The notes below the pieces were generated by a model. That model was not told the DNA's origin and did not search any database. It worked only from the letters and a program-made list of their open reading frames with translations. 64,000 bases of DNA, from assembly GCA_029973955.1 (NCBI GenBank), contig JARKQJ010000152.1, positions 62,001 through 126,000 on the forward strand. The letters are read 5' to 3'. Shown here piece by piece: positions 8,860-17,012 of this stretch. The stretch's first letter is position 1. Each line of letters opens with the position of its first letter. Origin of the DNA: Paludibaculum sp. GTDB taxonomy: Bacteria; Acidobacteriota; Terriglobia; Bryobacterales; Bryobacteraceae. Both the position numbers and the translations under genes were made by a program.

Positions 8860-10722
8860 ATGGAACAACTTCCCAGCCCAGAGCAGGTGAGGGCAGAGCT
8901 GGCAAAGATCGCCGCCAGCACCGGATTTGCCGAGGCGGGACGGCTGCCGGGCTTTCTGACGCACCTGGTGGATCGGGCCCTGGCTGGGGAAGCAGACCGG
9001 CTGAAGGAGTCCGTGCTGGGGGTGGAGGCGTTTGGACGCGATTCCGGCTTCGACCCGCGGACCGACCCGATCGTGCGTGTGGAAGCGCGCCGCTTGCGGA
9101 GCCGGCTGGAGGAGTATTACGCGGGGCCCGGTGCGGCGGACGAGGTGGTGATCGGTCTGCCCAAGGGCGGTTATGTTCCGGTGTTCGCGCTGCGCGCGCC
9201 GGCGGTGCCGAAGGAGCAGGGAGCGGGCGCGATGCCTCGTGGGTGGCGTCTGGCGGGGATCATCGCCGGGCTGGCCGCGGTGGGGATCGGGTTGGGAATC
9301 TGGCAGGCGAGCTACATGCGGCGGGTGACGCAGGCTCCGGCGGCGACGGTGGCGGTGCTGCCTTTTGAGAACGTGGGGGCGGAACCGGAGAACGCGTATT
9401 TCAGTGAAGGGCTGACGGAAGAGATCATTGACCGGCTGGCCCGCGTGCCCGGGCTGAAGGTGGTGGCGCGCAGCGTGATGGCACAGTTCCGGAGCAAACC
9501 GGCTTCGCTCGACGAGGTCCGGCAAAAGGTAGGGGCATCGGTGGTGGTGGAGGGGAGCGTGCGGCGGCAGGGGGACCGGCTGAGAGTGGTGGCGCGGCTG
9601 GCGAAGGTCTCCGATGGGGCGTCCTTGTGGTCGCAGACGTATGAGCGGAAAGCGAAGGACGTTTTTGCGATTCAGGATGAGATTGCGCAATCGGTGGCGA
9701 ATGCCCTGCGAGTGCAGGTGCGAGGGGCGGGGTCGAACGCGGCTCCGAGGCGGGCGACGGAGAACCTCGAGGCCTACAACCTGTTCCTGCGCGGGCGGCA
9801 GCAGTTGAACCTGGGATCGGAAAGTGGGCTGAAGAAGGCGATCGGCTATTTTGAGGACGCGCTGAAGCTGGAGCCGGAGTATGCGCCGGCATTGGCGTCG
9901 CAGTCCATGGCGTATTCCTTGGCGGCCTACTACGGGATTCAGATGAGCGTGGAGCCGTGGGTCAGAGCCCGGGAGCAGGCGGAGAAGGCCATCCGCATCG
10001 ATCCTTCCCTGGCCGAGGCTCATACCTCATTGGGACTGAGCATGGCGTTTCATTACTGGAAGTGGGCCGAATCCGAAGCCGCGTTCCGGAAGGCTCTGGA
10101 GGTGGACCAGTCGTCGGCGTTGGCGCACGGGTTGTATGGAATTGCGATGTTGTCGCCGGTGGGCCGGCTGGCGGAGTCAGAGAAAGAACTGAAGCTGGCG
10201 GTGGAGTTGGACCCCAATCTCAACATGGCGAGCTATGGGTATGGGTACTGCCTGCTGGCGGCAGGCCGGTATGAGGAGGCGGTGCAGCAGTACCGGCTGG
10301 CGCTGGAGGTGAAGGCCGTGCATCCGGACGTCTACTGGGACTACGGCATGGCGCTGGGTTTAGCCGGCAAGCCGGCCGAAGCCAAGGAAGCCATGATGCG
10401 CGCGAGGCAGGAACGGGGCGAGAAGGATCTGGAGCCGCGAGGCCTGGAAGCACTGTACGCGGGCAACCGGGCGCGGGCCGAGTCCGATGCGCCGCTCGTC
10501 GAAAGAGCAGCGGAGGAGCGGAGGGAGGATTACATGGACGCGGCGCGGCTGTGGGCAGAACTGGGGCAGAAAGACCGGGCGGTGGAATGCCTCAAGCGGT
10601 CTCTGGAGCGACGGGAACCTCAGATCATCTGGGTGAAAACCGATCCGCGGCTGCGCTCTTTGCGCGGCGATGCCCGGTATGCGGCCCTGGTGGCGGCGGT
10701 CGGGCTACCTCCGGGAAACTAA
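8860..10722 (+). CDS. Membrane-anchored TPR signalling protein with TolB/FlgO-like domain
   Basis: 620 residues. Residues 1-105 form a helical domain common at the front of acidobacterial TPR proteins (DSGFDPRTDPIVRVEARRLR). A single transmembrane helix follows at about 127-146. Residues about 155-290 resemble the domain preceding TPRs in CadC- and adenylate-cyclase-like proteins (VAVLPFENVGAEPENAYFSE and VVEGSVRRQGDRLRV). The remainder is TPR repeats (about 300-560). The likely role is a sensor or scaffold with a periplasmic TPR part; no DNA-binding helix is convincing. A TATAGT lies 22 nt before the ATG, and there is no clear Shine-Dalgarno. Confidence 0.72.
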   Translation: MEQLPSPEQVRAELAKIAASTGFAEAGRLPGFLTHLVDRALAGEADRLKESVLGVEAFGRDSGFDPRTDPIVRVEARRLRSRLEEYYAGPGAADEVVIGLPKGGYVPVFALRAPAVPKEQGAGAMPRGWRLAGIIAGLAAVGIGLGIWQASYMRRVTQAPAATVAVLPFENVGAEPENAYFSEGLTEEIIDRLARVPGLKVVARSVMAQFRSKPASLDEVRQKVGASVVVEGSVRRQGDRLRVVARLAKVSDGASLWSQTYERKAKDVFAIQDEIAQSVANALRVQVRGAGSNAAPRRATENLEAYNLFLRGRQQLNLGSESGLKKAIGYFEDALKLEPEYAPALASQSMAYSLAAYYGIQMSVEPWVRAREQAEKAIRIDPSLAEAHTSLGLSMAFHYWKWAESEAAFRKALEVDQSSALAHGLYGIAMLSPVGRLAESEKELKLAVELDPNLNMASYGYGYCLLAAGRYEEAVQQYRLALEVKAVHPDVYWDYGMALGLAGKPAEAKEAMMRARQERGEKDLEPRGLEALYAGNRARAESDAPLVERAAEERREDYMDAARLWAELGQKDRAVECLKRSLERREPQIIWVKTDPRLRSLRGDARYAALVAAVGLPPGN

Positions 10723-10737
10723 CGCACGAAAAACGAT

Positions 10738-10777
10738 TCGGCCCGGTGATGGAGGAGTTTCACCGGGCCGATTCTTG
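10738..10777 (+). terminator. Rho-independent terminator after the TPR gene
   Basis: Perfect 12-bp stem TCGGCCCGGTGA / TCACCGGGCCGA with a 10-nt loop, followed by TTCTT. It begins 15 nt past the stop of the TPR gene. Confidence 0.8.
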
Positions 10778-11063
10778 TGAAGTGACGACTGGAGGAGGGG
10801 ACTCAGTCATCGACATCGGAACACCGTAATGCGAGTGTCCGAGTGCGTCATCTTCACTAATTGGGATCTGTTTCTATTCAATACTATTTGGTCTCAAACA
10901 GCAAGGCAACTGAAGGCGTGGATACACCCCAATCTGGCTATCTTTCGGATAGGCGTACCCTACTAGAGATGGGAGTAACAGAGGGGGGGGTGTCGCAAGC
11001 TGCCGGGCAGAGGTCCGGACAAGCTGCCCGACGCCGATCCGGCGATCCAACAGGGCGGCCCGC

Positions 11064-11069
11064 TATAAT
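11064..11069 (+). promoter_or_regulatory. -10 box TATAAT placed for leaderless transcription
   Basis: A perfect TATAAT ends 8 nt before the ATG at 11078, so transcription would begin at or next to the start codon. I see no good -35 at 17 nt upstream and no Shine-Dalgarno. Confidence 0.55.
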
Positions 11070-11077
11070 GGCGCACG

Positions 11078-12760
11078 ATGTCTCCGCGGCGACTGATCCT
11101 CTTCTTCCTGGCCATCGCCCTGCTGTTTCTGGCCGCCAACCGGGCGGCGTACAAGGGCTACTTCAGCGACGACGACCTGGACAACCTGGTGCAGACGCGC
11201 GGGGCGGAAGTGCGGTATTTCGCCAAGGAATTGGTTTCGCCGAAGCTCTCGGTGTGGAACTTCCGGCCGGTGGGGCACTTCTACTACAGAGTGCTCGGGG
11301 AGACGGCGGGACTGCGGTTTCCCGTCTATGTCGGCGTGCTGCACGCGCTCCACTTGCTGAATGTCCTGCTGGTGTTTCTGGTGCTGCGGAAGCTGGGCGC
11401 GGGAGGGCTTGGGGCGTGCGCGGGAGCGGGGCTTTTTGCGTTCCACATGGCGAGTTTCGATGCCTATTGGAAGCCGATGTATGTGTTTGACGCGGGCTGC
11501 GCGCTGTTTGTGCTGCTGACGCTGTTGGCGTACCTGAACGGACGGTGGCTGCTGGCACTGATCCCGTTCTGGCTGGCTTACAAGACCAAGGAGACGGCCG
11601 TGGCGCTGCCGGTCTTCCTGCTGCTTTATGAATGGCTGCTGGGAGAGCGGAAGTTCAAACGGCTGCTGCCGTATTTCGCGGTAAGCCTGAACTTCGGCCT
11701 GCAGGCGCTGCTGGCGCCGAAGACGGTGGAGTCGCCGTACACGTTCCGTTTCACGGGGGCCGCGCTGTGGACGACGCTCTCCTACTACTCTTCGAAGGTG
11801 CTGTTGGCGCCCTTTTCGGGGCTGCTGCTGATTCCGGTGGCTTGGTGGCTGAAAGACCGGCGGATTTGGCTGGGAGTGGCGGGCATCGCAGTGCTCCTGG
11901 GACCGCTGTGGTTTCTGCCGGAGCGAACGTTCGCGGTGTACCTGTACATCCCGCTGATTGGGTTGGCGATTGCCGCGGCGTTTGTGGCGGAGCGCGTGAG
12001 TCCGGTGTGCGTGGCGATCTTCTTCCTGCTCTGGATCCCGTCGAACTACATGATTCTGCGCAAGAAGCGTGGTGTGACGCTGGAGGCGGCGCAACAGGTG
12101 CAGGCGTACGTGCAGCAGACGGGCGCCGCCATGACGGCGCACGGAGATTGGAGATCGCTGGTCTACGACGGCGCGCCGCCTTCGATGCACCCATGGGGGG
12201 TGAGCGCGGCGTACAAGTGGTTTCGGCCGGCTCGGGAGCTGCGGGTGGAGCCGATCGACTCGGCGGCGGGGCGGGCGATGTTGAGCGAAGCGCAGGTGAC
12301 GACGGCGGCGTGGAATCCCGCCAAGCGGCTGCTGAGTTTTCAGGCGCGGGTCCCGGGGGCAGCGAACCCGCCGTTTGTGGACATGGCGGAGGGCAATCCG
12401 GCGTGGCTGTTTCTGGACGGCTGGCACGCGATGGAGGCGGGATTCCGGTGGATGAAGCCGGAGGCTTCGATTGCGCTGCGGAAGCCGGAGGGGGCGAGCC
12501 GGTTCGTCGTACGGATCAACTTCGGGCCGCTGCAGTTTCAGGATGTGGGGCACGTGGATCTGGAGGTTCTGGTGAACGGGCAGAGCCTGGGCGTGCGTTC
12601 CTACACAGAACAGGGCTGGCATGAGCGGGAGTGGGCGGTGCCTGCAGGGCCGGCTGGCCCGGTGCAGGTAACGCTGCGCGCGGTGAAGCCGTACAAGCCT
12701 TCGAACGGCGATCCACGGCCTTTGGGTGCTGCGATTGCGGCGTTAGGATTCAAGCTGTAA
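11078..12760 (+). CDS. GT-C-type membrane glycosyltransferase-like protein
   Basis: 560 residues. About nine to ten transmembrane helices fill residues 1-330. The first periplasmic loop carries the acidic cluster FSDDDLDN (about 29-36), as in GT-C enzymes (PMT/ArnT-like), which use lipid-linked sugar donors and a loop-1 Asp as catalytic base. Residues about 335-560 form a soluble, probably periplasmic, domain ending in a beta-rich module (VLVNGQSLGVR). The acceptor is unknown. It stands alone between a terminator and the PduS gene, which begins 37 nt downstream. The GT-C assignment rests on topology and the DDD motif only. Confidence 0.6.
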   Translation: MSPRRLILFFLAIALLFLAANRAAYKGYFSDDDLDNLVQTRGAEVRYFAKELVSPKLSVWNFRPVGHFYYRVLGETAGLRFPVYVGVLHALHLLNVLLVFLVLRKLGAGGLGACAGAGLFAFHMASFDAYWKPMYVFDAGCALFVLLTLLAYLNGRWLLALIPFWLAYKTKETAVALPVFLLLYEWLLGERKFKRLLPYFAVSLNFGLQALLAPKTVESPYTFRFTGAALWTTLSYYSSKVLLAPFSGLLLIPVAWWLKDRRIWLGVAGIAVLLGPLWFLPERTFAVYLYIPLIGLAIAAAFVAERVSPVCVAIFFLLWIPSNYMILRKKRGVTLEAAQQVQAYVQQTGAAMTAHGDWRSLVYDGAPPSMHPWGVSAAYKWFRPARELRVEPIDSAAGRAMLSEAQVTTAAWNPAKRLLSFQARVPGAANPPFVDMAEGNPAWLFLDGWHAMEAGFRWMKPEASIALRKPEGASRFVVRINFGPLQFQDVGHVDLEVLVNGQSLGVRSYTEQGWHEREWAVPAGPAGPVQVTLRAVKPYKPSNGDPRPLGAAIAALGFKL

Positions 12761-12796
12761 GCGCCTGCGATATCCTGGTGTTTCCGGCACAGATCC

Positions 12797-14122
12797 ATGC
12801 CTAGCCAAACAGAGCTGAGTCAAACACTGCGTGAAATGGGAGTGGTCGGCGCCGGCGGCGCCGGATTCCCCACTGAAGTCAAAGCCAAGAGCCAGGCGGA
12901 GTTCGTACTGGCGAACGGGGCGGAGTGCGAGCCGCTGCTGCACAAGGACTTCGAGCTAATGAAACGCTACCCGGCGGAGATGGTTTCGGGCATGCGGCGC
13001 ATGATGGACGCGGTGGCGGCGAAGCAGGGCCGGTTCTGCGTGAAGGAGAAGAACGGAGAAGCGGTGACGGCGGTGTCGCCGCTGGCGGAGAAAGCCGGCA
13101 TCGAGATGACGCTGCTGGGGGATTTCTATCCCTCCGGCGACGAATACGAGATCGTGTATGCGGCCACGGGGCGGCTGATTCCGGCGGCGGGGATTCCGCT
13201 GCAGGTGGGCTGCGTGGTGAATAACGTGGAGACGCTCTACAACGTCGAGATGGCGATGCAGGGCCAGGCGGTGACGAAGAAGTTCGTCTCGATCAGCGGG
13301 TGCGTGCGGAAGCCGTGCTCATTTTGGGCGCCGCTGGGCTGCACGTACGCGGACCTGCTGGAAGTGGCCGGCGGTGTGACGCGGGACGAGGTGGGGATCT
13401 TCGTGAGCGGGATGATGATGGGGCAGCTCACGTTCGATTTGACGGGCGTGGTGACAAAGACGACCTGCGGGTTGATCGTGCTGCCGCTGGACCATCCGCT
13501 GGTGCAGCGCAAGAGCCGGCCGAAGGAAGCGATGGCGCACATCGGCAGATCGGCGTGCGACCAGTGCAGCTACTGCACGGAGTTCTGTCCGCGCTACCTG
13601 CTGGGCTACGACGTTCAGCCGCACAAGGTGATGCGGACGCTGGGCTTCACGCTGGCCGGCAAAGAGAACTGGAGCCAGTGGGCCGAACTGTGCTGCAGCT
13701 GCGGGCTGTGCACGCTGTACGCCTGCCCGGAGGACCTCTATCCGAAAGAGGCCTGCGACGAGGCGAAGGCCGACATGCGGACGGCGGGCATCAAGTACAC
13801 GCAGGTGAAGCCGGTGCGGGCACACCCGATGAAGGAGTACCGGCGGGTGCCGCAGACGCAGTTGCGGCAGCGGCTGCAGGTGGAGCAGTGGGAAGGGCAC
13901 ACACCGTTCGTCAGCGCGGAGCCGCAGCCGAAGCGGGTACGGATTCTCACCAAGCAGCACGCCGGCAAGCCGGCCACGCCGTGTGTGGCGGAAGGCGCGG
14001 CGGTGAAGGCGGGCGAGGCGATCGCCAAGCCGAATGACGGCGACCTGGGCGCCTACATCCACACGAGCATCGCGGGGCGCGTGACGCGCGTCGCGGCCGA
14101 CGTGATCGAAATTGAAGCCTGA
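12797..14122 (+). CDS. pduS: PduS/RnfC-like flavin and Fe-S electron-transfer protein
   Basis: 441 residues with the full PduS domain order. The N-terminal flavin/NADH-binding motif GVVGAGGAGFPTEVK lies at about 15-29, with ANGAECEPLLHKD just after. An SLBB-type domain follows (VVNNVETLYNV; WAPLGCTYADLLEVAGG). Two 4Fe-4S motifs come next (CDQCSYCTEFCP, about 254-265; CCSCGLCTLYACP, about 298-310). The C-terminus is an RnfC-like barrel-sandwich domain. In Pdu microcompartments PduS is a cobalamin reductase moving electrons from NADH. Here it lies 19 nt upstream of a PduT-type shell gene and no B12 enzyme is nearby. A TATCCT lies 20 nt before the ATG. Confidence 0.85.
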   Translation: MPSQTELSQTLREMGVVGAGGAGFPTEVKAKSQAEFVLANGAECEPLLHKDFELMKRYPAEMVSGMRRMMDAVAAKQGRFCVKEKNGEAVTAVSPLAEKAGIEMTLLGDFYPSGDEYEIVYAATGRLIPAAGIPLQVGCVVNNVETLYNVEMAMQGQAVTKKFVSISGCVRKPCSFWAPLGCTYADLLEVAGGVTRDEVGIFVSGMMMGQLTFDLTGVVTKTTCGLIVLPLDHPLVQRKSRPKEAMAHIGRSACDQCSYCTEFCPRYLLGYDVQPHKVMRTLGFTLAGKENWSQWAELCCSCGLCTLYACPEDLYPKEACDEAKADMRTAGIKYTQVKPVRAHPMKEYRRVPQTQLRQRLQVEQWEGHTPFVSAEPQPKRVRILTKQHAGKPATPCVAEGAAVKAGEAIAKPNDGDLGAYIHTSIAGRVTRVAADVIEIEA

Positions 14123-14141
14123 GTAGAAAGGGACACGCGCA

Positions 14142-14693
14142 GTGGCTCGTAACTCCATTGGATTGATCGAACTCTCGAGCATCGCCGCCGGATTCCTGGT
14201 GTGCGACGCGATGCTGAAAGCAGCGGACGTGGAACTGGTGTTGAGCCGCACGATCTGCAGCGGCAAGTACATGGTGCTGGTGCGCGGCGACGTGGCCGAC
14301 GTGCGGGCGGCGGTGGAGAGCGGCTGCCATTCGGGCGATTTCTCGGTGATCGACTCGTTCGTGATTCCGAACGTGCACGAGGACATCTTCCCCGCCCTGA
14401 GCGGATCGGCCAACGTGACGCAACTGGAAGCGCTGGGCGTGATCGAGAGCTTCTCGGTGGCCAGCCTGATCGAGGGCGCGGACGCGATGGCGAAGACGGC
14501 CAACGTGCAACTGGTGGAGGTTCGTCTGGCGATGGCGCTGGGCGGCAAGGCGTTTGCATCGTGCACGGGCAGCGTGGCGGCGGTGAAGAGCGCGGTGGAG
14601 GCGGGTGCGCAGTCGATTGCGCGCAAGGGTCTGCTGGTAAACAAAGTGGTGATCCCGCAACCGCGGCAGGAATTGCTGCGGGAGATGATTTAG
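14142..14693 (+). CDS. pduT: PduT-like tandem BMC-domain shell protein with Fe-S Cys
   Basis: 183 residues, two BMC domains in tandem (about 5-90 and 96-180), the size and plan of the pseudohexameric trimer PduT. The first domain carries TICSGK with Cys39, equivalent to the PduT Cys (TICPGK) that ligates a 4Fe-4S cluster at the trimer's central pore. Similarity runs throughout, for example GIVE/GVIE...FSVAS and KGLLVNKVVIP near the C-terminus. It starts at GTG with an AAAGGGA Shine-Dalgarno 8 nt upstream, 19 nt after the PduS gene. Its stop codon directly touches the broken ABC-ATPase sequence, a probable recombination junction. Confidence 0.9.
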   Translation: MARNSIGLIELSSIAAGFLVCDAMLKAADVELVLSRTICSGKYMVLVRGDVADVRAAVESGCHSGDFSVIDSFVIPNVHEDIFPALSGSANVTQLEALGVIESFSVASLIEGADAMAKTANVQLVEVRLAMALGGKAFASCTGSVAAVKSAVEAGAQSIARKGLLVNKVVIPQPRQELLREMI

Positions 14694-15296
14694 CGCAAGT
14701 GTCTGTTGAAGGATCTGCCTGAGCGCGAGATCCGGCGCGTGCTGGGGATGACGGATTTGCGCGAGGACGCCACACGGCAGGTGAAGGGCTTTTCGTTGGA
14801 GATGAAGCGGAGGCTGGGTCTGGCCAATGCGCTGCTGGGGAACCCGGAACTGGTGATCCTGGACGAGCCGACGAACGGCCTGAATCCGGCGGGGATCCAG
14901 GAGGTGCGGCACCTGTTGCGGGACATGCCGGCGCAGCATGGGATCACTGTGTTCCTGTCTTCGCACCTGCTGGCGGAGGTGGAACAGATTGCAGGGCGGA
15001 TCGGAATTATCGCCGAGGGCCGGCTGCAATTTGAAGGGACGCCGGCTGAGTTGCGCGCGCGCCGGGGCGGCGTATTGCGGATTGGCGTGGACCGCCCGGC
15101 GGTGGCCGCGCAGATGCTCCGGCAGCAGGGCTTCGAGGCCGACGCCTAGGCTGGGTTGAGCCGCCCTTCGTGCACTGCGGAGCAGGCGGCGGCGATCAAC
15201 CGCCTGCTGGTGGAGCGAGGATTCGCGGTCCAAGCGATCGAACATGTCGAGCCAACACGCGAAGAGCTTTTCCTGGACGTGACGAGGAATTCATGA
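14694..15296 (+). pseudogene. Truncated ABC exporter ATPase remnant (BcrA/NatA type)
   Basis: The C-terminal two thirds of an ABC ATPase. Walker B and D-loop are intact (LVILDEPTNGLNPAG) and the H-loop is present (LSSHLLAEV), but Walker A and the Q-loop (about 95 residues) are missing because the frame begins right at the PduT stop codon. The ABC signature reads FSLEMKRRLG, with Glu where family members have Gly. An in-frame TAG at 15147-15149 interrupts the gene. The same frame continues in recognisable sequence (EQAAAINRLLVERGF ... ELFLDVTRNS) to the proper TGA at 15294-15296. No frameshift is needed, so it decayed by deletion plus point mutation. Confidence 0.85.
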
Positions 15297-16048
15297 TGCT
15301 GCCGCGGGTAATTCGCGCCGAATTGTTGAAGCTGCGCCGGACACTATCGTTGCGGATGGTGCCGGCGGCGCCGCTTGTGGTGCTGCTGCTTTCTTTTTTG
15401 ATCTTTCACCAGAGAGCAACGTACTTCGCCAAGGGCGGCAAGCCGCTGTGGGAGACTTTGCAGCGGAACGCCTTCGTGCCGTGGGTGGCGCTGATGATGC
15501 CGCTGTAAATCACACTGTGGACCGCGCTGCTGGCCGGGCTGGAACATACCGGCGAACGCTGGCGCAATCTGCTGGCGTTGCCTGTGCCCCGCTGGGCGCT
15601 GTACCTGGTGAAGCTGGCGATCCCGTGTGGGATGGTGTTCGCCAGCTCGGCGATTCTGAATTTCGGAGTGCTGCTGAGCGGCGTCGTGCTGACCAGCCTG
15701 AAGCCGGAGTTGCGCTTCCCTGCCCCGCTCCCATGGGCGCAGGCGTGGGATTACACATTTCTTTCGTTTGCGGCTGCTTTGCTGACGATTGCGATCCAGC
15801 AGTGGGTGAGTCTGCGCTTCGCCCCGTTTGCGGCCTCAGCGGGCTTTGGCATCTGCTGCACGGTGGCGGGCTCGATCCTGGTGAACTCGCAGAACTACGG
15901 ACCGTGGTGGCCGTGGTGCCTGCCGGTGCAACTGCTCGCCGGGAAACCGGAGGCGATCGCGCACGCGCTCTGGTATTCGGTACTGGGCGGAGCGGCGGCG
16001 GCCGTGCTCGGCGGCGTTTAGTTCTGCCGGCGGGAGATCCGCGGCTAG
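15293..16048 (+). pseudogene. Decayed ABC-2 permease partner of the ATPase remnant
   Basis: Reads as an ABC-2 (BcrB-like) permease of about 250 residues with six hydrophobic helices, starting at the ATG that overlaps the ATPase remnant's TGA. It carries an in-frame TAA at 15506-15508 between ...VPWVALMMPL and ITLWTALLAGLEHTGERW, with no change of frame. A second in-frame TAG at 16019-16021 precedes FCRREIRG and a TAG at 16046; family members commonly end in an R-R-E/D tail of this sort, so it too looks premature. With the ATPase lacking Walker A, the whole transporter is dead. Confidence 0.75.
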
Positions 16049-16058
16049 CGCCGGCGGA

Positions 16059-16064
16059 TATACT
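16059..16064 (+). promoter_or_regulatory. -10 box TATACT placed for leaderless transcription
   Basis: TATACT ends 6 nt before the ATG at 16071. It separates the decayed transporter from the DUF1080 gene and implies a start at or next to the A of ATG. Confidence 0.5.
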
Positions 16065-16070
16065 GGCAAC

Positions 16071-16940
16071 ATGTTCCGCACTCTTGCCGCCATCTGCCTC
16101 TTTGCCATCGCCGGCTGTGCCCAAACGGCCCCTGCGCCGGCCGGGCCGCAGCCTTCCGATTGGATCCAGTTGTTCAACGGGAAGGACCTGGAAGGCTGGA
16201 CGCCGAAGATCACCGGCTACGAAGTGGGCGAGAATTTCGGCAACACCTTTCGCGTAGAAAACGGCGTGCTGAAGGTCTCCTACGATCAGTACGGCGGGCA
16301 GTTCAACAACCGCTTCGGGCACCTGTTCTACAAGGACGCGTTCTCCTACTATCGCCTGGTGGTGGAGTACCGCTTTGTGGGCGAGCAGTGCGGCGGCGGA
16401 CCGGCGTGGGCGCTGCGCAACAGCGGCGCGATGATCCACGGGCAACCGGCACGGACCATGAAGAAGGACCAGGATTTCCCGATCTCCATCGAAGTGCAGT
16501 TGCTGGGGGGCAACGGCAAGGACCCGCGCACGACGGCGAACCTCTGCACTCCGGGCACCAACGTGGTGATGAACGACAAGCTCTTCACGCCGCATTGCAT
16601 CAACTCGAAGTCAAAGACCTATCACGGCGAACAGTGGGTGCGGGTGGAAGTGGAAGTGCACGGCGACGGAACCATCAAGCACATCATCGACGGCGAGCCG
16701 GTACTGGCCTATGAGATGGCGCAGATCGGCGGCGGCAGCGTGACGAACTTCGACCCGCAGGTAAAGCGCGACGGCACGCTGCTGCGTGGCGGGTCGATCT
16801 CACTGCAGTCGGAAAGCCACCCGGTGGAGTTCCGGAAGGTGGAGTTGCTCAACCTGGCGGGCTGCATGGATCCGAAGGCGGCGAACTACAAGAACTGGTA
16901 CATCAAGCCCGAAAACGTGAGCTGCGTGTACACGAAGTAG
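16071..16940 (+). CDS. DUF1080 (3-keto-disaccharide hydrolase-like) lipoprotein
   Basis: 289 residues. Lipoprotein signal with lipobox AIAGC (Cys16). The DUF1080 concanavalin-like domain starts at IQLFNGKDLEGW (about 32-43), the family's hallmark, and runs to HPVEFRKVELLNL near residue 265. A C-terminal Cys-containing tail (GCMDPKAANYKNWYIKPENV) is an addition. Characterised relatives cleave 3-keto-glycosides; many copies occur in Acidobacteriota and Planctomycetota, usually in periplasmic sugar breakdown. Activity here is inferred from family only. Confidence 0.82.
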   Translation: MFRTLAAICLFAIAGCAQTAPAPAGPQPSDWIQLFNGKDLEGWTPKITGYEVGENFGNTFRVENGVLKVSYDQYGGQFNNRFGHLFYKDAFSYYRLVVEYRFVGEQCGGGPAWALRNSGAMIHGQPARTMKKDQDFPISIEVQLLGGNGKDPRTTANLCTPGTNVVMNDKLFTPHCINSKSKTYHGEQWVRVEVEVHGDGTIKHIIDGEPVLAYEMAQIGGGSVTNFDPQVKRDGTLLRGGSISLQSESHPVEFRKVELLNLAGCMDPKAANYKNWYIKPENVSCVYTK

Positions 16941-16958
16941 ACTTTCCGAACTCAGCTC

Positions 16959-16987
16959 TTGACCGGGCTGGCGGCCTACCCTATACT
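16959..16987 (+). promoter_or_regulatory. sigma70 promoter of padR-ADOP
   Basis: TTGACC (16959-16964), a 17-nt spacer, then TATACT (16982-16987). This is the best consensus match in the window. The expected start is near 16994, giving a leader of about 19 nt. Confidence 0.75.
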
Positions 16988-17003
16988 TCGGATATCGAGG
17001 TAT
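16983..17003. promoter_or_regulatory. Dyad overlapping the -10 box, candidate PadR operator
   Basis: ATACTTCG-GATAT-CGAGGTAT: arms match at 7 of 8 positions. It covers the -10 box and start point of the padR promoter. PadR proteins usually repress their own operon at such sites, so this is the natural autoregulatory operator. Confidence 0.5.
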
Positions 17004-17012
17004 CGGTATTCT

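Larger units (their letters stand above)
10723..11077. other. Intergenic region with terminator, AT-richer island and promoter
   Basis: 355 nt without a convincing gene. After the terminator, about 10840-10980 is AT-richer than its surroundings and holds a small hairpin CTATC-TTTCG-GATAG near 10937-10952 and a run of G residues (about 10983-10990). CGGGCAG...CTGCCCG near 11005-11031 can form a second stem. The right end carries the TATAAT of the next gene. A structured RNA is possible, but I match it to no known family. Confidence 0.4.

Noticed and set aside
10861..11490. A 209-codon plus-strand frame crossing the intergenic region into the membrane gene
   Set aside because: It overlaps the well-supported 11078 gene in another frame and has no domain.
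14694..16048. Programmed stop-codon readthrough or recoding of the ABC exporter
   Set aside because: The ATPase has lost Walker A by truncation, so recoding would not restore function; decay explains all three stops.
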